Origin: Sphingomonas paucimobilis NBRC 13935
GTDB lineage: Bacteria; Pseudomonadota; Alphaproteobacteria; Sphingomonadales; Sphingomonadaceae
Assembly (NCBI RefSeq): GCF_000739895.2
Contig: NZ_BBJS01000014.1
Span: forward strand, 248,001 to 312,000
Direction of reading: 5' to 3'
DNA: 64,000 nucleotides
This document shows positions 44,668 through 54,390 of this stretch, one piece after another. Each line of letters starts with the position of its first letter. The stretch's first letter is position 1. Position numbers and translations under genes: made by a program. The notes under the pieces are model-generated. The model was not told the origin of the DNA and made no database searches. It worked only from the letters and a program-made list of their open reading frames with translations.

Positions 44668-47082
44668 TCAGAAGGCCGCGTCGAGCCCGAGGCGCAGCGT
44701 GCGCGGGCGCAGCGGCGTCACCTGGTCGCGACCCGTGGTGAACGGCGTGCCCAGGGCGAAGCGATTGCCGCGGACATCGGCCAGATTGGTGACGCTGGCA
44801 CTCACCCCGAACGCGCCCAGACCCAGTCGGGCGGTCAATCCGCTATCCAGATAGCTGCCCTGCCGCTCGCCCAGAACCGGCCCGACACCCAGCCGCGACG
44901 CGCCGACATAGCGCAACCACCCATCGATCCGCAGATCGCGCCCGCCCGCCAATGTCCGATGATAGACCGCCCCCGTCCGCGCCGTGATCCGCGCGATGTT
45001 GGGGATCTGGCTTAACCGCGCGAGGATCGTTGCCCGCGCCAGCATCGGATCGGCGGTGCCTCCCTCCAGCAAGGCAAAAGCGCGGGCGCTGGAGGGCTCA
45101 TCGATATGGCTGTCGTTATACGACACCGCGCCCTCGATCCGCAGCGAATCCGACAGTCGCGCGCCGACCAGCGCCTCGATCGTCCAGAGCTGGCCATCCC
45201 CGATATTGGCGGTGCTGGGCAAGCCGGTGGAGTCGATGAAATCCGCCTGGATGTCGCGCCAGGCGGTATGTGCCAGCGTGACCGACGCGTCGAGCGGGTC
45301 GCGGCCCGGCCGTCCGGCGCGCAGTCCGGCCTCGATCGTCGCGACACGATCATTGCGAAAGCGCCGGACCAACGGCCCTTCGATCGTCAGGCCGCCGGGC
45401 CGGAAACCCTGTTGATAGCGCAGGAAAAGCTGCGCCTTGGACGTCAGGTCGATCAGCGCGGAGGCGGACGGTAGCAGGATGGTCTGCGCCCGGCTGGCGG
45501 TCACTTCCCGCAACTGCCGCACGGCCTGAAGCGACAAGGCGGAGGGCAGGTCCTCGCCGCCGCCATCGAGCACCGAATGGGTGATGCGCAAGCCGCCGGT
45601 CGTCAGCAGGCCGGGCAGCAGGCGAAAGCTGGCCTCGCCATAGAGGGTCGCTTCCTCCACGCCATTGACGACGCCAGTGCGCGGCAGCAACGCCCCCGGC
45701 TCGCCGAACAAGCGGGTCAGGCGGGTGGTGTTGTGAATATAGCTGAACCCCGCCAGCCAGCCTGATCCGTCCGGGGCAGAGTACCAGGCGCGGGTCTCAT
45801 TGGCCTGCATTCGCGTGCGATTGGCCTGGGCGAAGAGCTGGACGGGACCGCCGGGGGGCGTCGCGTCATAGCGCTCCATCAGGTCGTGCGCGGTGACGCC
45901 GCTGCTCGACCGAAAGCGGATCTGGCCGATCCGGCCCGACAGGACCAGTTGCGCTTGTGTGAAGTCGGCCGAGAAACCCTCGGTCACCGGCGCCGAACGG
46001 CTGAGCGGTGGTCCGTCACGATCCGCATATTGGCTGTCGGCACCGCGAATGCGCTGACCGATGCCGATCGCCTCGACATTCCATCCGCCGCCCAGATCAA
46101 GCCGGGCGGCTGCCCGGCCGCCCTCGATCCGGGTGCGATTGACGTCGGTACGGCCCAGTAGCGGCTTGTCGATATAGCCGCCCTCGCTCGCGGCATCGGC
46201 GACGACGCGGATCGCCAGCCGATCGGCGATCACCGGCAGGTTGAGCACCGCCTGCGCATCCGCCCCCGGCGCGCCGTGCGTCGTCGCCGATCCGCCGAGC
46301 ATCGCCGATCCGCTGAACCGCGTCGGATCGGGCGCATTGGGCACCAGCCGGATCAGCCCGCCCAGCGATCCCGCCCCATAAAGCGTCCCCTGCGGCCCCT
46401 CCAAAACCTCCACCGCCGCCAGATCGGCCAGCCGCAAATCGGGATCGGGCGCATTGTAGCTCAGCCGCAGGTCGCCGAAATATTGGCCCACCGTCGCCTG
46501 GGTCGGTCCGGTGAAGCTAGAATCCGCGATTCCCCGGATGAACAGCTTGTTACGGCCCGCGCCCAGATAGGTCGAGGCGACCGCCGTCATCCGGTCGGCC
46601 AGCTTGGACGTGCCCCCCGCCCCGCCCAGTTCCAGATCGGCGCCGGCGACCTGCACCACCTGCCCCGCGAAATGATCGCGAAGGGTGTCGCGCTTGCTGG
46701 CGGTCACGATGACATCGCCGGCAGGGATTTCCGGCGGCGGTATGGGAGCCGGGCGGCGTCTGATGACGGCGGGACGCGCGGCATGGTGCGGGGCGAGCCG
46801 CCAACCCGCGCTTCCCAGCCGCTCGGCCCGCGCCTCGGCGCGCCGTGCGATCATGGCCAGCGCCTGTTCGACCGTCATCCGTCCGCGCAAGGCCGGAACC
46901 GGCCGGCGCCACAGGCCGGCATCGGGCACGACGATGCTGGCGCCGGCGCTGCGCCCCAATGCCATGATCTGATCCCCAACGGTTCCGGCTGGCAGATCGA
47001 CGGAAACGCGTTCGGCCGCCGCAGCGGGTACCGCCGCGACGATGCTCAACCCCAAGCCGAACACGCCCCCCGAAAGCTTCAC
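44668..47082 (-). CDS. FecA-like TonB-dependent receptor with N-terminal STN signalling domain
   Basis: An 804-residue receptor whose mature N-terminus (about residues 25-100, VSVDLPAGTVGDQIMALGRSAGASIVVPD) is a secretin/TonB short N-terminal (STN) domain, as in receptors that signal to anti-sigma factors. A TonB-box-like GDVIVTASKRD, a plug (TVGQYFGDLRLSYN, LEGPQGTLYGAGSLGG) and a barrel ending LRPRTLRLGLDAAF follow. The start overlaps the FecR gene by four bases. Ligand is unknown: siderophore or oligosaccharide are both possible. Confidence 0.88.
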   Translation of the reverse strand: MKLSGGVFGLGLSIVAAVPAAAAERVSVDLPAGTVGDQIMALGRSAGASIVVPDAGLWRRPVPALRGRMTVEQALAMIARRAEARAERLGSAGWRLAPHHAARPAVIRRRPAPIPPPEIPAGDVIVTASKRDTLRDHFAGQVVQVAGADLELGGAGGTSKLADRMTAVASTYLGAGRNKLFIRGIADSSFTGPTQATVGQYFGDLRLSYNAPDPDLRLADLAAVEVLEGPQGTLYGAGSLGGLIRLVPNAPDPTRFSGSAMLGGSATTHGAPGADAQAVLNLPVIADRLAIRVVADAASEGGYIDKPLLGRTDVNRTRIEGGRAAARLDLGGGWNVEAIGIGQRIRGADSQYADRDGPPLSRSAPVTEGFSADFTQAQLVLSGRIGQIRFRSSSGVTAHDLMERYDATPPGGPVQLFAQANRTRMQANETRAWYSAPDGSGWLAGFSYIHNTTRLTRLFGEPGALLPRTGVVNGVEEATLYGEASFRLLPGLLTTGGLRITHSVLDGGGEDLPSALSLQAVRQLREVTASRAQTILLPSASALIDLTSKAQLFLRYQQGFRPGGLTIEGPLVRRFRNDRVATIEAGLRAGRPGRDPLDASVTLAHTAWRDIQADFIDSTGLPSTANIGDGQLWTIEALVGARLSDSLRIEGAVSYNDSHIDEPSSARAFALLEGGTADPMLARATILARLSQIPNIARITARTGAVYHRTLAGGRDLRIDGWLRYVGASRLGVGPVLGERQGSYLDSGLTARLGLGAFGVSASVTNLADVRGNRFALGTPFTTGRDQVTPLRPRTLRLGLDAAF

Positions 47083-48020
47083 CTGCGCGGTTCCAGCATC
47101 CAGGCCTGACCATCATCCCGCACCGCGACGTTGAGCAGGGCCGCGAGGAGTTTGGGATCGCGCCGCACGGCATTAAGGTCGATCGTTCCCCGAAAGGGCT
47201 GCGCCGCCACGGCCGGACGGACCGTGACCGGCCGCCCCAGGAAACGGGTCAGATCCTCCGCCACTTCGGATAGCGCGGCACCGTCATAGGCCAGTCGTCC
47301 GTCCTGCCAATCGCCGACGGTATCCGGCGCGACCGCCTGACGGATCAGCCGGTTGCCTTCCGCGACCACCGCCTGCCCCGCATCCAGCCGCAGCGCCGCG
47401 CCGCGCGGATCGACCATCACCGCGCCTTCGGCCACAGCGACCCGGGTCTGCCGCGTGCCCAGACGGACGTCGAAGACGGTCCCCAGATCGGTCAGCGCCA
47501 GCCCCCGCGCATCGACGGCGAAGGGGTGGCGACCGTCATGCCGCACTTGGAACAATGCTTCGCCGCGTTCGATCACCGCCCGACGGGGATCGCCATGATC
47601 GAGCATGATTCGCGAGGCACCAGCTAGCGTGATGACGCTGCCATCCGACAGGGGAATACGCCGCAACTCGCCCGCCGCTGTCTCGATGGCGTATGGTCGC
47701 GGCCGCTCGCTCCATAACCCCAATCCCACCGCACCGACCAGCGTCGCCGCGACAGCACCGCCAAACCAGCGTAGCGAACGCCGGCGAGGCGGCTCCGCTT
47801 CCGCCGAGACCGGCTCGGGCACGGCTACATCGGGATACGCCGTCAACGCCTCCTCGGCATCGAGCAGCGCCGCCGCCATGCGATCGTAGCGCGCCGCATG
47901 GTCGGGATCGGCCTCCAGCCAGGCGGTAAAACCATCCCAGTCGGCTCGCGCCGGATCGGCCATGCGCAGCACCCAGTCGAGCGCGACGTCGTCCGGATTC
48001 TTCATCGGGTCCTGGCTCAT
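47079..48020 (-). CDS. FecR family anti-sigma factor
   Basis: A 313-residue membrane protein. A cytoplasmic N-terminus (DDVALDWVLRMADPARADWDGFTAWLEADPDHAARYD) of DUF4880 type precedes one transmembrane helix (GGAVAATLVGAVGLGLW) and a periplasmic FecR domain (ETAAGELRRIPLSDGSVITLAGASRI). The ATG at 48020 overlaps the sigma gene stop by four bases, and the C-terminus overlaps the receptor gene. It should relay binding of a ligand by the STN-containing receptor to the ECF sigma factor. Confidence 0.9.
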   Translation of the reverse strand: MSQDPMKNPDDVALDWVLRMADPARADWDGFTAWLEADPDHAARYDRMAAALLDAEEALTAYPDVAVPEPVSAEAEPPRRRSLRWFGGAVAATLVGAVGLGLWSERPRPYAIETAAGELRRIPLSDGSVITLAGASRIMLDHGDPRRAVIERGEALFQVRHDGRHPFAVDARGLALTDLGTVFDVRLGTRQTRVAVAEGAVMVDPRGAALRLDAGQAVVAEGNRLIRQAVAPDTVGDWQDGRLAYDGAALSEVAEDLTRFLGRPVTVRPAVAAQPFRGTIDLNAVRRDPKLLAALLNVAVRDDGQAWMLEPRR

Positions 48021-48520
48021 CCGATCTGGTCCTTGAGCGCAGCGAGCGCATGGGCCGCCATGCGCAGATCGCTTTCGACGGTGCTGATGCTGACGCCGAG
48101 TTCGGCGGCGATCTGGCGTTGCGGAATGCCCTCCACCCGGGCGCGGCGGAAGACGTGTGCGGGCCGCTCTCCCAAAGCGGCCAGCGTTGCCGCCACGCGC
48201 TCGGCCGTCTGGCGGGCGACCAAGGCGCGCTCGGCGGGCGGTTCGGGACCTGCCTCCTGCTGATCCTGCCCTTCGGCCCAATCCTGATCGCGCCGTTCGG
48301 CCTGGCGCCGCGATCGATAGCGATCGATCATCAGCATGTCGGCGGCGCGGTAGAGATAGGCCAGCGGGTTGGCGATCGGTCCGTCCATACGGCCCGCCAT
48401 CTTGACCCACAGATCCTGGACCAGATCCTCCGCCGCATCGCCCGCGCCACGCGCCGCCAGAAAGCGGACGAGCTTGTCGCGATTGGCGAGGAAGACGGCC
48501 TCGATCCCGGTGGGCGTCAT
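48017..48520 (-). CDS. ECF-family RNA polymerase sigma factor (FecI-like)
   Basis: A 167-residue sigma factor with region 2 (LVRFLAARGAGDAAEDLVQDLWVKMAG, NPLAYLYRAADMLMIDRYR) and region 4 helix-turn-helix (RVEGIPQRQIAAELGVSISTVESDL). The start ATG at 48520 gives a normal FecI length. It is the first gene of an operon sigma-FecR-receptor with both junctions overlapping. Its promoter target cannot be deduced here. Confidence 0.9.
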   Translation of the reverse strand: MTPTGIEAVFLANRDKLVRFLAARGAGDAAEDLVQDLWVKMAGRMDGPIANPLAYLYRAADMLMIDRYRSRRQAERRDQDWAEGQDQQEAGPEPPAERALVARQTAERVAATLAALGERPAHVFRRARVEGIPQRQIAAELGVSISTVESDLRMAAHALAALKDQIG

Positions 48521-48579
48521 GGTATCGACCGGACAAAAAGGGCGGAAGGCCGGTCGTTTAGCCGAACCCTCCGCCCGTG

Positions 48580-48614
48580 AAAAGGAGCCCCACCCGAGGA
48601 CGGGGTGGGGCTCC
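48580..48614 (-). terminator. Strong intrinsic terminator of the autotransporter gene
   Basis: GGAGCCCCACCC (48584-48595) pairs perfectly with GGGTGGGGCTCC (48603-48614) across seven bases. On the minus strand four T residues follow (48583-48580). It begins 47 bases after the autotransporter stop and insulates it from the sigma gene downstream on the same strand. Confidence 0.8.
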
Positions 48615-48661
48615 GAACGCCCGCGCGCGGTACAGGGGGGATGCACGCGGGCGAACTCGCC

Positions 48662-51600
48662 TTAAAAGGCGAACTGCAGGGCCGCGCGCGCGGACAGCGC
48701 CACGTTGCCAAGCCTTTGTTCGGCATTCACTTCGCCGCTCAGCCGGATTTCACTGGTCCCGGTGATCGCGCGGACCCGGCCGATCCAGCCGCCGCCGCGC
48801 CCTTCGGGATCGAGGATGAAGGGGGTGCCGTCGCCGAAGCTGGCCACCGTGCGGCCCAGCGCCCCGGCCACCCGCTCGCGCCGGCCGGCCTCGACCTCCA
48901 GGCGGCTCCATTGGGCGTAACGATTGTCGCCTCCGAAATTGATGCCGGCCGCGACGCTCGCGGTCACCGCCAGTTCGTCGCTGTTCCGCTTACGCACGGT
49001 CAGGTCATAACCGGTGCCGCCGCCCGCCTCGCGATAGCCATCCTCGTTCAACCGGTAATAGTCGACGGCTAGGATGGGGCGGATATTGAACTGGCCGACC
49101 CAATGTTCGTACGAGACCGAGCCGGAGCCCGAATAGAGCATCCCCTTCCAGTCGGCGGTCGCGCGGCGCTGCACCGCTTCCGACCCCATAACGCCGTCGA
49201 ACTGGCGCTGCGATTCGAAGTTGATGAAGGCCGCCGAAGCCCGTGCCTGCGCTGCCAGCGCGCCCCAACGGGCCCGCCAGAAACCGGCCAGCTCATATTG
49301 GCTGTGGTCGACGCGGTTGACCGCCGAGCCTTCATTGTCGCGCCCCTTCAGGTAGGAAAGCGACGCGCCGAAATTGCCGGCATCGGTCTTGTGCTCGATC
49401 CCGCCGCTGACGCCCCAGCCGCGCACGTCATAGCTGCGCGTCGAACGCGTGCCCTTGGACGAGTCCCAGCCCAGCGGGCTCAGCCAATAGCCCCATTTGC
49501 CCTCTTCGCTGAACTCGCCGGCCGGCTCGCGGAGCTGGGCGGCGGCGGTGCGCGAGGCGAGCGTCACGCCCTCGAACACGCCGCCGGCATAGTTGGGCAG
49601 CATCTGCTCGATCGCGCCCCGGAAGGCCGCACCGTCGTAGATGCCCCGGATCGAGTCGGAGAGCTTGGCATCGCTGCCGATCGCGGCGTCGATCGCGTCG
49701 AAGGCGCTGACGCCGGCGTTGCTCAACCCTAATTCGGTCTTCGCCTTGCGGCTGACCTCGACCGCGATCTCATTGGGTTGGCTGGCGACGATCGCGCCCT
49801 TGTAGAGGAAGGGCATGGCGGAGGGCGCGAGCGACAGGTTGTCGGCCCCGGTCAGCGTGCCCGAGCGCAGGACGACATAGCGGCCCGTCACGTCCGACCC
49901 GCCCGAGACCCGCAGCGCCAGCTGGCTATTCGCGCCGATCGTCGTCGCGCCGCCGACCTGGATCAGATTGGCCGTCGGGTTGGTCTTGTCGAGCGCCACG
50001 CTGAGGATCGACTGGTCGCCCATGGTCAGCGAGGCGATATTGGTCGTGCCATTGGCGGCAAAGGTGCCGCCGCCGCTGGCCACTGTCACCGCGACATGCC
50101 CCGCATTGGCGAGCCGGCCAGCGAAGACGCCCTTGCCGGTGATCGACAGCGTATCCTGACCTAGCCCGGCGAAATCGGCGACGCCGTCGAACCGCGCGGT
50201 GTCGCCGATGACCAGCGTGTCTGCACCGGTGCCGAAGGTTACGGTGCCCGCATAGATGCCGGTGCCGCTCATCTCCAACCGGTTGTTGCCGGTGCCGAAG
50301 CTGACATCGCCCGACACGGTCCCGGCGCCGATCTCCAGCCGGTCATTGCCGCTGCCGAAGCGGATGGCACCGGTGATGGTCGGAGCGGCTGCGCCCGTGG
50401 CCGGGGCGATCTGGCGCACCACCGCGCCGCTGCTGTTCGCCGACAGGTCGATCGCGACGCTGCGTGAGGAATCGGCGCCTGCGCCCGCGATCGCGCCGTT
50501 ATTCTCGACGAGCGTTAGCCCGCCCGTCCGGTCGAGGATTGCGGTGGCCGATGCCGTGGCGGCGCTGGCCTTGATGCTGCCGCTGTTGCGGATCGTGGGC
50601 AGGCTGGCACCGGTATCGACCAGTACCGCCGTGGTGCCGGTCGCGGATGCGCCGCCGCCGGTCGCGCTAATCGTGCCGCTGTTGCGCAGTTCGGGCGTGG
50701 AGGCTCCGGCGCCGAAGCGGATGGCGGTCGCCGCCGCGCCGTTGGCATTGGCCTGCACCGTCCCGCCGACCGCGACCCCCTGCGCGATCTGGACATTGCC
50801 GCCTAGCCCGCCGATCGCCAGGCCGGTGGCGGTCACGCCGCTATACACGCCGACACCCGAGATACGGCCATTGACCACCAGCCCCGCCGCCGGGGTCGCG
50901 CCGCCGGTGGCCCCGATCACGATCGCCCGGTCGGCCGCGCCGATCTGCATCGCGGGTGCCGCACCGTTGGAGACCAGATCCGCCGCCTTGCCCGTGGCAT
51001 TGCCCAGCGTGATCCCGCCTGCGACATTGCCGCCGACGATCAGCGCCGATCCGCCCTGCAACAGATCATCGGGATCGAGTTTGGAAATGTCGGCCGGTGG
51101 CGTGGTGTAGCGATAGCCGGTCGACCCGATCGCCCCTTCGATGGTCAGCGCACCGCCGACATCGCCATCGATCCGCGCACCCACCGCGCCCTGTCCGACC
51201 GCGACAATCGTGCCACCCAGCGTGACACTGCCCGATACCGCCCCCGTCCGGACGCCAACCGAGCGATCGCCCAGCACATTGATCTTGCCCGACTGGACGA
51301 GATTGCCGGTCAGCGGCCCGGCCAGAAAGATACCGGCGGAATCATTGCCCTCGATGGTGATCTCACCGCCATTGGTGATGGCGCCGGTAAAAGCTCCGGC
51401 CGTCCGGATCCCGGTGCGACGTGCGCCTTGCGCGAAAGGACCGTCCAGATCGCCGTCCTTGTCGAGATCGACCGGGGTGTAGCTTTCGTCGAGGATGATC
51501 TTGCCGGTGTTGGTGATCTCGCCCTGCACCCCTGCGGTGGCACCGATGCCGATGGAGTCATTGGCATCGGTGATCTGGATCGTGCCGGCATTGGCGATCT

Positions 51601-51808
51601 TGTTGTTGCTGTCGACGGAAACGGCGGTGCCGCCGGTCGTCACCACGCTGCCCGCCGTCGTGATGCTGATGTCGCCCGCCGCGCCATTATTGACGGTCGC
51701 GGTCCGGACGGGGGTGGTCCGCTTGGTATCGATCACGGTCTGGGCCGAGGCCGCCGATCCCGCCACCAGGGCAAGCGTCGCGGTCGAGGCGAAAAGCAGG
51801 CGATGCAC
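48662..51808 (-). CDS. Classical (type Va) autotransporter
   Basis: A 1,048-residue protein. The signal peptide starts at a GTG (51808; HRLLFASTATLALVAGSAASAQ) with an AAAGGGG site; an ATG further upstream would add an unlikely tail. The passenger (about residues 25-770) is rich in Gly, Ala, Thr and short beta-helix-type repeats such as NSGTISATG, NSGSIKASA and FGTGNNRLEM. The C-terminal 280 residues form an autotransporter barrel (EEGKWGYWLSPLGWDSSKG to ALQFAF, terminal Phe). Passenger function (adhesion or other) is unknown. Confidence 0.88.
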   Translation of the reverse strand: MHRLLFASTATLALVAGSAASAQTVIDTKRTTPVRTATVNNGAAGDISITTAGSVVTTGGTAVSVDSNNKIANAGTIQITDANDSIGIGATAGVQGEITNTGKIILDESYTPVDLDKDGDLDGPFAQGARRTGIRTAGAFTGAITNGGEITIEGNDSAGIFLAGPLTGNLVQSGKINVLGDRSVGVRTGAVSGSVTLGGTIVAVGQGAVGARIDGDVGGALTIEGAIGSTGYRYTTPPADISKLDPDDLLQGGSALIVGGNVAGGITLGNATGKAADLVSNGAAPAMQIGAADRAIVIGATGGATPAAGLVVNGRISGVGVYSGVTATGLAIGGLGGNVQIAQGVAVGGTVQANANGAAATAIRFGAGASTPELRNSGTISATGGGASATGTTAVLVDTGASLPTIRNSGSIKASAATASATAILDRTGGLTLVENNGAIAGAGADSSRSVAIDLSANSSGAVVRQIAPATGAAAPTITGAIRFGSGNDRLEIGAGTVSGDVSFGTGNNRLEMSGTGIYAGTVTFGTGADTLVIGDTARFDGVADFAGLGQDTLSITGKGVFAGRLANAGHVAVTVASGGGTFAANGTTNIASLTMGDQSILSVALDKTNPTANLIQVGGATTIGANSQLALRVSGGSDVTGRYVVLRSGTLTGADNLSLAPSAMPFLYKGAIVASQPNEIAVEVSRKAKTELGLSNAGVSAFDAIDAAIGSDAKLSDSIRGIYDGAAFRGAIEQMLPNYAGGVFEGVTLASRTAAAQLREPAGEFSEEGKWGYWLSPLGWDSSKGTRSTRSYDVRGWGVSGGIEHKTDAGNFGASLSYLKGRDNEGSAVNRVDHSQYELAGFWRARWGALAAQARASAAFINFESQRQFDGVMGSEAVQRRATADWKGMLYSGSGSVSYEHWVGQFNIRPILAVDYYRLNEDGYREAGGGTGYDLTVRKRNSDELAVTASVAAGINFGGDNRYAQWSRLEVEAGRRERVAGALGRTVASFGDGTPFILDPEGRGGGWIGRVRAITGTSEIRLSGEVNAEQRLGNVALSARAALQFAF

Positions 51809-52094
51809 GAATATAGTCCCCTTTGGATGCTTTTGCCTTCCAGACGGAGCCGGCACCGGGATCCCTTGGTCGCTTCGTGAAAAATGTGTCAGATGCCCGG
51901 AACTTTTCCCCCCGAGTGTTGACGATCGGCGGGGTCGGGCGCAGATGGCCCATAGGCGCGGGAGCCCCCGCGTCGTTCCAGAAAGCGAGAACATGTCCAG
52001 CGACAGTTCCAGTAGCGCCGCACGCCTCGGGCCCGTTCGCTAGTTTTCGTAACTGGCTTTCGTCCGCCCGGGTCGTGCGGTCGAAAGGTTTGAA
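51809..52094. other. Gap between autotransporter and mgtE genes
   Basis: A 286-bp divergent gap. No tRNA, confident sigma promoter or M-box magnesium riboswitch was recognised in the mgtE leader. A GGAAC at about 51898 is not followed by a -10 at the correct spacing for EcfG. Confidence 0.4.
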
Positions 52095-53453
52095 ATGGTC
52101 AACGATCTGATTGCCGGCGTCGCCGCCGGTTTCCGTTCCTCGCGGCGCGGTCTGTCCATCGCCGATCTCGTCGATATGTTGCAGTCGCTATCGGTCGCGG
52201 AGGCGGCCGACGCCCTGTCGCAAATGCCTGATACGCGCGCGGTGGCGGTCCTCGATAGCCCTGAACTCCGCTGTGCATCGGAAATCCTGCCGCTGCTGAC
52301 CACCACGCGCGCTGCCGCTTTGGTGTCGCAAATGGCGGAGGACCGCGCCGCAGACGTGCTGTCGGAGATGGACGAGGAGGAGGCGGAGGCGATCCGCGCC
52401 GCTCTTCCTGCTGCCGTCCGAGCCTCGATCGAAACCCTGTTGAGCTGGCCGCCGGACAGCGCCGGCGGCATGATGACCACCGAATATGTCGCGTGTCCGG
52501 CCGACGCGACCGTCGCCGAAGTGCTGGCGCATATCCGCACCGTCGAGCGCAGCCGTGAGACCGTCTATTCGGTCTTTCTGCTGGAGCCACAGGGCCGGCT
52601 GGTCGCGACCGTGTCGCTGCGCCAACTCATTGCCGCCGAGCCTGAATCGCGCGCGATCGATCTGGCGCGGGGCCATGATCCCGTAACGGTCGCACCGACC
52701 ACCGATCGCGAGAAGGTCGCCGACCTGATCCGTCGCCACGACCTGCTGGCGCTGCCCGTCGTCGACGAGCAGGGCCGACCGATCGGCATCGTCACGGTCG
52801 ACGACGTGCTCGACGCTTTGGTTGCGGCGCATACTGAAGACACGCAGAAATTCGGCGGCGTCGAGGCGCTCGACAATCCCTATCTGGAAACCAGCTTCTT
52901 GGCGATGATCCGCAAGCGCGCCGGCTGGCTGAGCATCCTGTTCTTCTCGGAGATGCTGACCGCCAGCGCGATGCAGCATTTCGAATCCGAGCTGGAGCGC
53001 GCCGTCGTGCTGACCCTGTTCATCCCGCTGATCATGAGCTCGGGGGGCAATAGCGGCAGCCAGGCGACCTCGCTGATCATCCGTGCGCTGGCGCTGGGCC
53101 AGGTGCGGGTGCGCGACTGGTGGCGGGTGGCGCTGCGCGAACTGCCGGCAGGGCTGACGCTGGGGGCGATCCTGGGCCTGTTGGGCATGGCGCGGATCGC
53201 GCTGTGGCAGACGCTGGGCTTCTACGACTATGGCGCGCATTGGGGGCTGGTCGCGGCGACGGTCGGCACCGGGCTGGTCGGGATCGTGACCTTCGGCTCG
53301 CTGGCGGGATCGATGCTGCCCTTCGTCCTGCAACGGCTGGGCTTCGACCCGGCCAGCGCTTCGGCGCCGTTCGTGGCGACGTTGGTCGATGTGACCGGGC
53401 TGGTCATCTACTTTACGATCGCATTGGCCATCCTGTCGGGGACGTTGCTGTAA
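52095..53453 (+). CDS. mgtE: Magnesium transporter MgtE
   Basis: A 452-residue protein in the MgtE arrangement: N-terminal helical MgtE_N superhelix (LVDMLQSLSVAEAADALSQMPDTRAVAVL), two CBS domains (about residues 135-255, SAGGMMTTEYVACP and DVLDALV), then five membrane helices. These include the pore-lining IPLIMSSGGNSGSQATSLIIRALALGQV and the C-terminal FVATLVDVTGLVIYFTIALAIL. It is a Mg2+-gated channel for magnesium uptake. It converges with GH16, five bases apart. Confidence 0.94.
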   Translation: MVNDLIAGVAAGFRSSRRGLSIADLVDMLQSLSVAEAADALSQMPDTRAVAVLDSPELRCASEILPLLTTTRAAALVSQMAEDRAADVLSEMDEEEAEAIRAALPAAVRASIETLLSWPPDSAGGMMTTEYVACPADATVAEVLAHIRTVERSRETVYSVFLLEPQGRLVATVSLRQLIAAEPESRAIDLARGHDPVTVAPTTDREKVADLIRRHDLLALPVVDEQGRPIGIVTVDDVLDALVAAHTEDTQKFGGVEALDNPYLETSFLAMIRKRAGWLSILFFSEMLTASAMQHFESELERAVVLTLFIPLIMSSGGNSGSQATSLIIRALALGQVRVRDWWRVALRELPAGLTLGAILGLLGMARIALWQTLGFYDYGAHWGLVAATVGTGLVGIVTFGSLAGSMLPFVLQRLGFDPASASAPFVATLVDVTGLVIYFTIALAILSGTLL

Positions 53454-53458
53454 ACCCT

Positions 53459-54319
53459 TTACGGGTTCGACTTCCAATACCGCACATAGTCCACGCGCAT
53501 GGCCTGCGGCAGGGCGGCATCATCGACGCCCTGCTCGCCACCCCAGTCGCCACCGATCGCCAGGTTGAGGATCAGGGCATAGGGCCGGGTGAAGGGCCAG
53601 GCCGCCGCACCGCCCGGCCGGTCGTTGCGCACCTTCATATAGGCGCGTCCATCGACGCCGATCGTGATGGCCTGCGGCGTCCAGTCGAGCTGATATCGGT
53701 GATAGGCGGTGCAGGCATCGGCGACCCGCGTCTCCGCCCCGCGTTGCGTGCCGCGTACGTGATTATAGGCAGCGGAGTGGATCGTTGCATGGATCACATT
53801 AGGGTTCCAGCCGACCATCTCCATGACGTCGATCTCACCCCCCGCCGGCCAGGGCGCGCCACCCGTCGGCAACAGCCAGATGGCAGGCCACATGCCACGC
53901 CCGCAGGGCAGCTTGGCGCGTATCTCGTAAAAGCCGTAACCCAGCGTCTGGCGTGTCACCAGCTTGGCGGAGCTATAGGCCTGCCCACCCCAATCGGGTT
54001 CGTCCTTCAACGCCTCACGCCGCGCCTGCAGCACCAGCGATCCATCCTCAATCCGCGCGTTGGAGCGATCGGGACCGGCATAATATTGCAGCTCATGATT
54101 ATACCAGCCGGCTTTGTTGCGATCCGTGTCCCAGCCCCAGCGGCTGGGATCGATCCGGCTCGTGAATTCATCGCCGAAACTGGGGGCGCGATCGGGGGGC
54201 GCCATAGGACCATCGGCCGCATAGTTGGTCGCTCCCAGCGATCCGGTCTCGACCTGCTGGCCCACTGCGCTGTTCGCCAGCAACGCCACCGATGCCAGCA
54301 CCACCCAATGCCTCTTCAT
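53459..54319 (-). CDS. GH16 family beta-glucanase
   Basis: A 286-residue exported protein (MKRHWVVLASVALLANSAVG). The jelly-roll catalytic signature E-x-D-x-x-E is in GGEIDVMEMVG, with WPAIWLLP and DGRAYMKVRN typical of GH16 laminarinase-like enzymes, which cleave beta-1,3(4)-glucans with retention. ATG at 54319 is the first codon giving a signal peptide. It lies between mgtE and an SDR gene and outside the main operator-controlled locus. Confidence 0.9.
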   Translation of the reverse strand: MKRHWVVLASVALLANSAVGQQVETGSLGATNYAADGPMAPPDRAPSFGDEFTSRIDPSRWGWDTDRNKAGWYNHELQYYAGPDRSNARIEDGSLVLQARREALKDEPDWGGQAYSSAKLVTRQTLGYGFYEIRAKLPCGRGMWPAIWLLPTGGAPWPAGGEIDVMEMVGWNPNVIHATIHSAAYNHVRGTQRGAETRVADACTAYHRYQLDWTPQAITIGVDGRAYMKVRNDRPGGAAAWPFTRPYALILNLAIGGDWGGEQGVDDAALPQAMRVDYVRYWKSNP

Positions 54320-54390
54320 GCCCTGCCCTCTCCGTTTTGCGGCGACTGTCCTCCGAGCGGAGCAGCCGCGCAACCGAAAAGGGCGAAGGG

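Noticed and set aside
52009..52094. Possible magnesium riboswitch in the mgtE leader
   Set aside because: The leader is short and shows no recognisable M-box or mgtA-type structure by eye.
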